Shown here in pieces: positions 42,988 through 50,394 of a DNA stretch of 50,394 nt. The DNA is from an uncultured Bacteroidaceae bacterium. Lineage in GTDB: Bacteria; Bacteroidota; Bacteroidia; Bacteroidales; Bacteroidaceae. The notes under the pieces are model-generated. The model was not told the DNA's origin. It was given only the letters and a program-made list of their open reading frames with translations, and made no database searches. The stretch covers positions 1-50,394 of the forward strand of contig CAJOGQ010000009.1 in NCBI GenBank assembly GCA_905234125.1, in the 5' to 3' direction. Each line of letters opens with the position of its first letter. Positions within the stretch are counted from its first letter, which is position 1. The translations under genes were made by a program, and so were the position numbers.

Positions 42988-43914
42988 TTACTTGCCATTG
43001 ATATTCCCGTAGAGGATGAGGTTCGCCACGCCGATATAGTCGCTCACGTCGATAACGCCATCGCCATTCACGTCGGCTGCTTTCTTGTTGAAGCCATTGG
43101 GGATGTTGCCAAGAATGTAGTTGGCAATACCAATATAGTCGCTCACATCCACCATACCATCACCAGTCGCATCGCCAATCAGAACCACTTCTTCTTCCTC
43201 CTCTTCACCTTTTCCAAGGGTACGAACGCGTTTGCTGGCGGCATTGTAGTACTTCAAGGTGACGCTCTCGCCTTCCTTGCGCTGGTAAACGGTCAGGGTT
43301 GCCGGTTGAGCGTTAGGAGTTGAGAATTGAGTGACACCACGGCACTTGTTGCCGACAAAGGCACCCACTATGTCTCCCTCAGCGGGGGTGATACCATCTG
43401 ATTTCAAGATGTCGGTGAGGTCAATGTTTTTCACCACGGGGAATTTTGGGGAGCCGAGGGTAAATGGTGGAATGAGATCCTCATCGAGGCCGAAGCCATC
43501 TTCCACGTTGTACGTGATGGTCTTCGAAAGGGAAAAGATTTGGTGGAGCTGGGCATTGTAGTACTTCAGGGTGACATCTATCTTTTCGCCGTTGGCCTCG
43601 TTGCCGAAGGCTTTCAGCAAGAAGGATGTGGCGTTGGTGTTGTCACCGCCCACAACGTAGGCGGGGCTGGCCAATCCACGCAGCTCGTTACCAACGAAGA
43701 TGGCCATCTGGTCGTTCTTTGAAACGTAGGGCTGGAGGGCCTCCTCAATCTTCACCAGCATCACGGTGAAGTTCTCGTAGTCAGAGGTGGTGGGAGCCTG
43801 CCAGTCAGGGCGCTTCTGATTGTAGCTCCAGTCGATTTGCCAGTCTGGGGCATCTTGGGCAAACACCTGGAGGGACAGGGTTGCCAACAGGATTAGTTGA
43901 AATATCTTTTTCAT
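42988..43914 (-). CDS. Secreted dockerin-like (EF-hand repeat) protein
   Basis: 308-residue secreted protein, signal peptide MKKIFQLILLATLSLQVFA. Two beta-rich units contain 'DQMAIFVGNELRGLASPAYV' and 'GDIVGAFVGNKCRGV', each followed by 'LKYYNA'; related units occur in the giant protein upstream. The last 63 residues hold two Ca-binding-loop repeats, 'GDATGDGMVDVSDYIGIANY' and 'ADVNGDGVIDVSDYIGVANL', the duplicated F-hand pattern of type I dockerins. A run of Glu precedes them. A heptamer array (43296-43330) is coded in frame. The gene sits between the LamG giant (50 bp) and the cohesin-like gene (58 bp), probably one operon. The dockerin could anchor it to a cohesin partner; not proven. Confidence 0.85.
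   Translation of the reverse strand: MKKIFQLILLATLSLQVFAQDAPDWQIDWSYNQKRPDWQAPTTSDYENFTVMLVKIEEALQPYVSKNDQMAIFVGNELRGLASPAYVVGGDNTNATSFLLKAFGNEANGEKIDVTLKYYNAQLHQIFSLSKTITYNVEDGFGLDEDLIPPFTLGSPKFPVVKNIDLTDILKSDGITPAEGDIVGAFVGNKCRGVTQFSTPNAQPATLTVYQRKEGESVTLKYYNAASKRVRTLGKGEEEEEEVVLIGDATGDGMVDVSDYIGIANYILGNIPNGFNKKAADVNGDGVIDVSDYIGVANLILYGNINGK
43296..43330. repeat. GAGTTGA-type heptamer array inside dockerin-like gene
   Basis: Five degenerate 7-bp units (GGGTTGC, CGGTTGA, GCGTTAG, GAGTTGA, GAATTGA), in frame as 'QFSTPNAQPATL' on the minus strand. Confidence 0.65.
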
Positions 43915-43964
43915 GACGTTTGTCTTTAAGGGGTCGCTGCGCCCAAGAACGCAGCGACCATTGG

Positions 43965-46900
43965 TTACTTCTTAATCACTACTTTACGATTATTATAGAT
44001 GTACACACCGGGATAGGTGGGCTTCTTTGAGAGTTGGATGCCACCTACGGTGTACCACTTGCCTTCTTGATAGTTGCCTACGATGTCTATGCCTGTCGTT
44101 TCACCAGAGAAGCTGATGGCGGTAGGCTCGTCGGGGCTGCCCACGATGGCATTGGCGCGGAAGGTCATCTGCTCATTGCTGTTGGCGATGATGTTGCCGT
44201 CGCGCTCAATAGCGAAGCGGATATCCGTCTGCTTTTCGCCACCGATGGTCAAGTAGAGCGGTTCAGTGTGGTCAACAGTTTCCTCGTTGACTTCAACCAC
44301 ACCGCAAGGCTCACCGTCTGCGTAAGCCACCAGTCGGTCACCGTCTTCGAGGTCGAAGCCTTCAACCACAGCGCAGACGTTCATCGTGAAGCGATGGCGC
44401 AGGGTCTCACCTGTTTCATCCTCTTCCACAGCACGCACGCGGCGGGCCTTCGCGGATGCTACCTCATCAGAGAACGTGCTGCTTGGCTCGTAGAATGGGT
44501 ACGTGAACGAGGCATTGCCTTCACCCTTGCGAAGCATCATGTAACCTTCGCCGGGCTTCATGTACTGCAGACTTCCACGCCAGCGTCCGGTATTGCCCGA
44601 CTTGGTGAAGTAGGCAAACTCCGTTTGGCTCTTGATGACGTCGCCTGTTTCTGCCTGATCGTAGTAGTCGCTCAGGGCGGTCTCCACAGTCAGGTTGATG
44701 GCAGGTGTGTAGCCGATGGCGTTCCAGCCCTGCTTCAGGTCAATGGTGCGCTCGTCCTGATCCTTGATGACGGTGCCACCGATTGGAATGTTGCAAGGCT
44801 CCTGAACCTTGATGGCATACGACTTCTTCGACGAGATGGCTATCTCCTCGGGGTTGTCTGTCGCTATCCATTGATTGCCCTTATAAGTCATCGTTAGGTT
44901 ACTGCCCATGTCGGTCACGATGTCGCCATTCTGCCAAGGCATGCTGGTGAGCAGCGTGTACATCTTGTCAAGCTGTTTGCTGCTGACGTTGAATGATACC
45001 CAGTTCCAACCCTTCTTCAGACTGAAGTTCTGTACAAAACCATCGCCGCCGTCGAAGCGTACAGGCTTATCGGTGCCCAGTACCGCCGACTTTTGGAACT
45101 TGATGGTCTGTTCTGGAGTCAACACAATCTCACGTCCAGTGCTGTACTGCCACAGACGGAATGTCAGCTCGCCGCCTTCAGTCTGATTGTCGTAAACGGT
45201 CAGGTACAGGCCATTCTCGCCAGTCAGGGTTGAGTGGGTGATGTTGGCAAAGCCGTGACATACGTTTTCTTTGTCGAATGCACCAACGATGTCGCGTGCA
45301 TCGGTGTCCAGTTCATTGTACAAATAGACCTGACCGCTGATGCTCATCGAGTGTTGCAAGAGGTTGCTATCCACGCTCTTTGCCCAGTCTGGCTGGTCAT
45401 CCTCCACTGTCAGGTTCAGGTAGAACGGCTCCGTAATGCCATCCTCGTCGGTCAGATAGATGATTTCGCTATACGAACCGACGTTCAGATCCTTGCTCAC
45501 CTTTGCCGTCACAGCATCCATGGTCAGCGGTGCTAGCGTGAGCCACTTCGGACAATTCTCCATCTTGTAGGTATGGGCAGAGGCGCTGTTGTTGAAGAAC
45601 GGCAGGTCGAGTTCCTCGGCTGAGCCGTACTTGATGGTGGTTTCCAGTTTGTTCACCATCCACTCTAAGCTGTTGTTGAACACATAGTAGCATGCAGTCT
45701 GTGGTGAAGCCAGTGTGTTGCCGTACTTGTCCTCTACCTCACGCAGCGTCACATAGATGGTGCGGTGGTTCAGTTTGGCGGCAGGCTCTTCGAGGGCTAC
45801 CATCACCTGGTTGCCCTTGCCGATGAAGCTGTACTTCAGGTTGGTCAGCTCCTCGTATGGCAGCACAGGAGCAGCCTGTGTAGCATCGATGTGGTTCAGA
45901 ACCACCTCCTGATCATCCGTAAACTCATACTTGCGTGCAGGAGTCTGTGTCGGCTTCTGCGTCTCTGGGTCGAGTTCATAGACGATGTTACCATCGGCGT
46001 CGCGCTCTATGACCTTACTATATGCATAAGGCACCATGACGATCGTGTTGTCCGTCTGCCGTTCCTGACGGTCGAAGCCCAGATAGGTCTTCAGACCAGC
46101 CTCGTCGCCGTTAGGACTCTTCTTGGCGAAGGTCTTGACGAGCGTCTCAGGCAGTGCCTGTGCGAAGAAGGCCAGTTCGTCGATGTTACCCTTCATGGCA
46201 TCGGTGCCGTCTTGTGCCTCTGCACTGCCGGTGGGTGTGTAGCGGCTTGCACCGATGAGCGGATAGCCGCCGCTGATGCCACCCAGATTGTCAGTCTCGA
46301 AGGTAGCGCACAGCTCCTGATCAACGTAGATGTTAGCCACGTTGTGGGCACGGTTCACCGTCATGGCGTAATGGTGCCACTGGTTGTCGCTCCAGTCGCC
46401 TGGAACCTCGATGGCGAAGCCGTTCGAACGATACATCAGCTTGTCGCCCTCAAATCCGAGGTGGAACTGGTTCTGGGCACCGTCGTCCTCCTTCAGGCCG
46501 CGACCGTTAGAGATCAGCGCGCCACGACCCTCTTCGTCAGTCTTGAACCAGAACATCAGCGTGTAGTCCTGCTCCTTCGTGCGATCCAGAGCCGATGGAG
46601 CCAGCTGCATGCCCTTGTCAGCCTTCTCCAAGTGCAGTGACATACCGCGTGGGATAGCCCAGTTGGCACCAATCAGTTTGGCGTTGGCACCCTGCGTCTT
46701 GTCCATCGCATAGTCACCCGAACCTTCATCCATCGGGTAGTAATCTACCAAGTCTTTCTCATAGCCTGTCAGACGGCGCTTGCCGTATGTCGTGCTGAGC
46801 AGTCCGCCATCCATGACGCGGTACCACAGGCGAGCCTCCATCATGCGGCCTTCGTAGTACTTGCTCTCCTTGCGGTCACTCTCGTTGGTGCGACCGAAAA

Positions 46901-49900
46901 TCAGCATACCAGTACCCTTATACAGGTTGTTCATCTTGTACGTACCAAGCGCATCACCGTTGTTGAAGAACGTCAGCGTGCTGTCCTGCTGGTTCAGGAC
47001 GAGAGCCACTTGTGTGAAGGTTCCCTTCTTGATGGCTTCCGTCGAAGTGAACTTCTGTTCGTTGACCACAGCCTGCAGCTTGAAGTCCTTGGTCAGCCAC
47101 AGTTGCAGTTTCTGACCATTGGTGCCGTGTGAGAACAGCGGCATTTCGACTCCCGTCTCAGTAGGCTTCACCATCAGGTCGATGGTCAGATCCTTACCTG
47201 TGAAGTTACGCTTGGCATCAGTCTCCATGCTGGCCTGTCCCGTGAACTGCACGCTCACCGTCTCAGAGATGTCGTTATTGTTCACCTCGCCTTTCACCTC
47301 GAAGTTGGTGCCGGCACGCAGGTAGTTATATTCGATGTCCTCCGAGAAGTTGAATATGATGTCGTCGTTCAGGGTGAGAAAACCGCTCTTCGGTTCGGGC
47401 ATGCCGAACAACTGCGGACGGCGTGTATCCTTCACACCGCTGATAATCTTCGATGGGGTGGTGAGGAACGAGTTGCCGTTGCGGCAGAAGACTACGGCGC
47501 GCAGGTCGTAAGGCTTCTCAATCACCCAGTCTTCACCGAAGAACTGCGTGACGATGTTGCCGTTCTCAGGAATCATTTCGCAGACGCCATTGGCACCAGC
47601 CATCAGCGTAGAGTCGGCATAATAGGAGCAGAGGTTCGTCCAAGCGTCATCGCCACGTTGCGACTCCTTATACTGGAACTCGATGTGGTCGAAGTTATGC
47701 TGGTGCTTGTCGAAGCCGTTGATGGTGACTGGGATGTACCAGCCGCGCTTGCTGTCCATCTGGGCCATCGTGTTGATGACCCACTGGTCTCCAGGCATGG
47801 CGATGTTCACGCCGCCGGCCTCACGCAGATAGTGTACGTCGAACGAAACATACTCCGTGGTGTGGTTGGGGTCGTTAGGCGACAGGATGCCCAGGCGCAG
47901 ACCCTCATAGTCGAAGCCGTCACCGACACGTACCTCAATGGTCTTCTCGGTTACGAAGGCCGGGTCGAGGTAGATCTCCGTACCGCTGGCGGTCAGTGGA
48001 TGACCGTCGATGGTAATCTTGGCACCGTTCGGGTTCGACTGGTCGTCTACGAACAGGCAGAACGGAGCACTGGCCTTGACAGCCTCAGGCTTCTCGCTCT
48101 CGTTGGCGAGATAGATCTTGAAGCGGGCAGCATCGTTGACCGATACACCGCTGACGCTCTGCTTGTCGAGGCGGATCTTCGGGTTGTTAATCTTCATGGT
48201 GCGCTGGTCAAGTACCGTACCGGCGTTCCATATCATCGTCGTGCGCTCGTCCTCCCATGGGTTGCAAGTAGCACCGCCACGGGTACGATAGACGAAGCCC
48301 TGCGGACCGAGGATAGCCATGGTCACCTCCTGCTCCAGCTGTTTCAGGATGTACTTCTGCTCCTTCTTGAACTTGTCGCTCATGAAGATAGTGACATAGT
48401 CTGTGTTGTCGTTCATCTTAGAGCCTGGGTCGTCGGGGATGAGTTCGAATTCTTCCTCCTCTTCCTCTTCATCGCCACCCAAGTCGGGCAATGCGACACG
48501 ATAGACATCCACGTTCAGATGGCTCAACTTGTCGGGAACGATGGTGAAGCTCTCCTTGCGGCTATAGGCCTTCTCTGAACCGTAGGTACCATCGCACTCT
48601 GAGGTCAGCACAGGCGTGAGCTTCCACTTGAACTTCGTACCACCGAAGCCAATCTCTGCCTCAGCACCAGTGGGCTCCTCTTCCTTCTCGGGATCCATCT
48701 TAGCACCGGGTTCTTCCTCCTCAACAGTTTGCAGTGCTTTCAGGATAGCCTCAAGAATCTGCTCACCGAGCATCTCAGTGGGATCCTTGTCCTCGTCGGG
48801 TTCGAAGAACATCGGATCGTCCGAGAATGGGAAGTGCAGCATCATGGCGTTCGTGAAGTTGGTCTCGAACGACTCGCTGTAGCTCACTGACTCAGCACCT
48901 GCCACGTCGTAGTTAGCCACGAGGTCATCAGCCGTCAGCTTCTCATATTCGTTCTGTGCAATCATCATCGACCAGCCGGCAATCAGCGCAGTCTTCTCCG
49001 AAATCTCGTCGGTGAAGTTCTGATCGGTAGTCTTCGGCAGGATAATGATGTAGTTCGTCGTATCGTTAGGCTCAGTCACCGTTGTGTTGTAGAGGGCATT
49101 GCCCACACCGAACAACGGATCCTGCGTATCGCGCAGCGACAAATAGACAGGACGCTTGGTCTTGTCAGCCATGGCCTGGGCCTCTTCGCGTGTACCGATG
49201 TACATCAGGCTCAGAATCTCCTTGGCCAGTTGCGGGATGACCTGCTTCAGGATGTGCTTCTGCGAGTAGATGAACTGTGACTCCAGTTTCGGACCGTAAG
49301 CCATCGACTCATCACGTACCAGGTGGTACTTGTTGCCTGCGGCATCGTAGCCCTCGGCAATATGTATCATCGAGCCATACGCACCGAACATGCCCAACAC
49401 TCCAGTAGGACCTTCGCCGGTGGTCAGACCTATGCGGCCAACCATGTGCTGGTACATCTCGTCGGGTAGGGCACGGATGGTTGACATCGGCATCACCTGG
49501 ATGTTCTGTACCATACCGATATAGAGGTCGGCATCAGCACCCACCATGTCAGGATCGCTGCTCGTAGAGATGTCGTTACTGGTGGTCATCGTGTACGAAT
49601 AGGCCTTGTTGCCCGTCATGTCGAATACGAACTCAGAACTGGTGGCGTCACCGTTCTCAGCGGTGAAGATGTCACCCGAGGCAGTACCGGCACCCATCGG
49701 AGCGGATACCGTACCGATATACGAGTTGGTCTTCTCGCCTGTGGCAGCGGTATATTTGATACCTGCCGACGCCTTCAGATCCATCTTGTAAGAGAAGTTG
49801 AGCGTAGAACCCTCAGAGAGTGTTGCCGTACTGTGTGATCCTGGCGGGTCGCGCAGGATGTCAAACAGCAGAGGTTGTCCGTTGGTCATCACGTCGATAC

Positions 49901-50394
49901 CTGTTCCGATGGGGAACATGTTGAGCACGAAGCCGTTCAGCGGGTCTGCCTCATACATCGTGCCGTCCTGCTCAGCGGTGAAGGTCACCGTCTTCAGGGC
50001 GTTCTCGCCAGAGAGCAGCTGTGCGGTCTGGTCAACACCCAGTTCAAAGACGGCCTGTCCATTTTCATCCAGCGGCAGGATCTCCCTGTTCATGCCGGCC
50101 TTCATGCCGTTCTGCATGGTAGCATAGCCACCGCTGACAGGAACGATATCCAGGCGCTCTGTTGTCGGGTCGTTGTTATAGCGATAGCTCTCAGCCACCT
50201 GTACCTGGATGTAGTACTTGCGCTCCAGGCTGAATACGGGATAGCCGAAGGTGTAAGCGGCACGTCCGTCAGCACCCTTGTAGGCCAGGGGCACCATAGC
50301 CCTGTCGCCTGCCAGATTGGTGGCGGCATAGGTCTTGTCGCCAAAGTAATCGAAGTTGTCGAAGCCCTGCTGCTTATAGGTCAGCTCGATGGGG
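43965..50394 (-). CDS. Giant secreted LamG-domain protein (5' end beyond the window)
   Basis: At least 2142 residues; the frame stays open to the window edge, so start and signal peptide lie outside. An N-terminal part of about 1000 residues has no family I recognise; it includes acidic runs ('GGDEEEEEEEFELIPDD') and long helical stretches. Two LamG/concanavalin-like domains follow in mid protein: 'LTIDLMVKPTETGVEMPLFS' and 'YTLMFWFKTDEEGRGALISN', the latter with 'DNQWHHYAMTVNRAHNVANI'. Further beta domains contain 'DARDIVGAFDKENVCHGFAN' and 'EDGDRLVAYADGEPCGVVEV', related to units in the dockerin-like protein. The end, 'GKWYTVGGIQLSKKPTYPGV' plus a basic strand, is a sorting-type tail. Probably a surface protein for binding or adhesion; first visible gene of the leftward operon. 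Confidence 0.85.
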   Translation of the reverse strand, partial: PIELTYKQQGFDNFDYFGDKTYAATNLAGDRAMVPLAYKGADGRAAYTFGYPVFSLERKYYIQVQVAESYRYNNDPTTERLDIVPVSGGYATMQNGMKAGMNREILPLDENGQAVFELGVDQTAQLLSGENALKTVTFTAEQDGTMYEADPLNGFVLNMFPIGTGIDVMTNGQPLLFDILRDPPGSHSTATLSEGSTLNFSYKMDLKASAGIKYTAATGEKTNSYIGTVSAPMGAGTASGDIFTAENGDATSSEFVFDMTGNKAYSYTMTTSNDISTSSDPDMVGADADLYIGMVQNIQVMPMSTIRALPDEMYQHMVGRIGLTTGEGPTGVLGMFGAYGSMIHIAEGYDAAGNKYHLVRDESMAYGPKLESQFIYSQKHILKQVIPQLAKEILSLMYIGTREEAQAMADKTKRPVYLSLRDTQDPLFGVGNALYNTTVTEPNDTTNYIIILPKTTDQNFTDEISEKTALIAGWSMMIAQNEYEKLTADDLVANYDVAGAESVSYSESFETNFTNAMMLHFPFSDDPMFFEPDEDKDPTEMLGEQILEAILKALQTVEEEEPGAKMDPEKEEEPTGAEAEIGFGGTKFKWKLTPVLTSECDGTYGSEKAYSRKESFTIVPDKLSHLNVDVYRVALPDLGGDEEEEEEEFELIPDDPGSKMNDNTDYVTIFMSDKFKKEQKYILKQLEQEVTMAILGPQGFVYRTRGGATCNPWEDERTTMIWNAGTVLDQRTMKINNPKIRLDKQSVSGVSVNDAARFKIYLANESEKPEAVKASAPFCLFVDDQSNPNGAKITIDGHPLTASGTEIYLDPAFVTEKTIEVRVGDGFDYEGLRLGILSPNDPNHTTEYVSFDVHYLREAGGVNIAMPGDQWVINTMAQMDSKRGWYIPVTINGFDKHQHNFDHIEFQYKESQRGDDAWTNLCSYYADSTLMAGANGVCEMIPENGNIVTQFFGEDWVIEKPYDLRAVVFCRNGNSFLTTPSKIISGVKDTRRPQLFGMPEPKSGFLTLNDDIIFNFSEDIEYNYLRAGTNFEVKGEVNNNDISETVSVQFTGQASMETDAKRNFTGKDLTIDLMVKPTETGVEMPLFSHGTNGQKLQLWLTKDFKLQAVVNEQKFTSTEAIKKGTFTQVALVLNQQDSTLTFFNNGDALGTYKMNNLYKGTGMLIFGRTNESDRKESKYYEGRMMEARLWYRVMDGGLLSTTYGKRRLTGYEKDLVDYYPMDEGSGDYAMDKTQGANAKLIGANWAIPRGMSLHLEKADKGMQLAPSALDRTKEQDYTLMFWFKTDEEGRGALISNGRGLKEDDGAQNQFHLGFEGDKLMYRSNGFAIEVPGDWSDNQWHHYAMTVNRAHNVANIYVDQELCATFETDNLGGISGGYPLIGASRYTPTGSAEAQDGTDAMKGNIDELAFFAQALPETLVKTFAKKSPNGDEAGLKTYLGFDRQERQTDNTIVMVPYAYSKVIERDADGNIVYELDPETQKPTQTPARKYEFTDDQEVVLNHIDATQAAPVLPYEELTNLKYSFIGKGNQVMVALEEPAAKLNHRTIYVTLREVEDKYGNTLASPQTACYYVFNNSLEWMVNKLETTIKYGSAEELDLPFFNNSASAHTYKMENCPKWLTLAPLTMDAVTAKVSKDLNVGSYSEIIYLTDEDGITEPFYLNLTVEDDQPDWAKSVDSNLLQHSMSISGQVYLYNELDTDARDIVGAFDKENVCHGFANITHSTLTGENGLYLTVYDNQTEGGELTFRLWQYSTGREIVLTPEQTIKFQKSAVLGTDKPVRFDGGDGFVQNFSLKKGWNWVSFNVSSKQLDKMYTLLTSMPWQNGDIVTDMGSNLTMTYKGNQWIATDNPEEIAISSKKSYAIKVQEPCNIPIGGTVIKDQDERTIDLKQGWNAIGYTPAINLTVETALSDYYDQAETGDVIKSQTEFAYFTKSGNTGRWRGSLQYMKPGEGYMMLRKGEGNASFTYPFYEPSSTFSDEVASAKARRVRAVEEDETGETLRHRFTMNVCAVVEGFDLEDGDRLVAYADGEPCGVVEVNEETVDHTEPLYLTIGGEKQTDIRFAIERDGNIIANSNEQMTFRANAIVGSPDEPTAISFSGETTGIDIVGNYQEGKWYTVGGIQLSKKPTYPGVYIYNNRKVVIKK

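Overview
The window looks like chromosomal DNA of a xylan-degrading Bacteroidales bacterium, most likely Prevotella or a close relative. The clearest signs are promoters of the Bacteroidetes type (TTTG, about 20 bp, TAnnTTTG), signal peptides ending in ASAQ, a hybrid two-component regulator, and a GH10 xylanase fused to a feruloyl esterase, an architecture known from Prevotella ruminicola. No rRNA, tRNA or CRISPR array was recognised. The right edge cuts through a very large gene.

Layout. (1) 0.4-7.0 kb: a leftward tripartite RND efflux operon (adaptor, pump, TolC-like channel) faces a divergent AraC-type regulator; the shared intergenic region holds nested inverted repeats. (2) 7.0-10.9 kb: a leftward operon of a small secreted protein, a beta-helix-like carbohydrate-binding protein, a LytS-type histidine kinase with a His/Pro-rich loop, and a LytTR response regulator. 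(3) 11.2-15.2 kb: rightward GH115 alpha-glucuronidase and a CE1-type esterase. (4) 15.3-18.7 kb: two overlapping leftward membrane sensors, both lacking the canonical phosphoacceptor histidine. (5) 18.8-25.1 kb: rightward operon of a YARHG-like protein, a DUF3237 protein, a GH95 enzyme and a GH43-type enzyme. (6) 25.7-29.6 kb: a GH43 enzyme and the GH10-CE1 xylanase/esterase. (7) 29.7-31.0 kb: a REP-associated-type Y1 transposase beside an inverted repeat. (8) 31.2-40.0 kb: a lipoprotein, a 1183-residue secreted multidomain protein and a hybrid two-component regulator. (9) 40.6-50.4 kb: a leftward set of secreted proteins (LamG-containing giant, dockerin-like protein, frameshifted cohesin-like/helical-repeat protein).

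Together the enzymes of regions 3, 5 and 6 make a near-complete toolkit for decorated glucuronoarabinoxylan: backbone cleavage (GH10), ferulate/acetyl removal (two CE1 domains), arabinose/xylose removal (two GH43), glucuronate removal (GH115) and probably terminal L-galactose or L-fucose removal (GH95). The hybrid regulator is the natural candidate for control. No SusC/SusD transport pair is in the window.

Two features are not explained by the genes. Degenerate tandem repeats with a 7-bp period occur at about a dozen places, in spacers between operon genes and in frame inside coding sequences. Two paralogous leftward transcription units, each a promoter followed by a GTGA-capped terminator with compensatory stem changes, look like small RNA genes.
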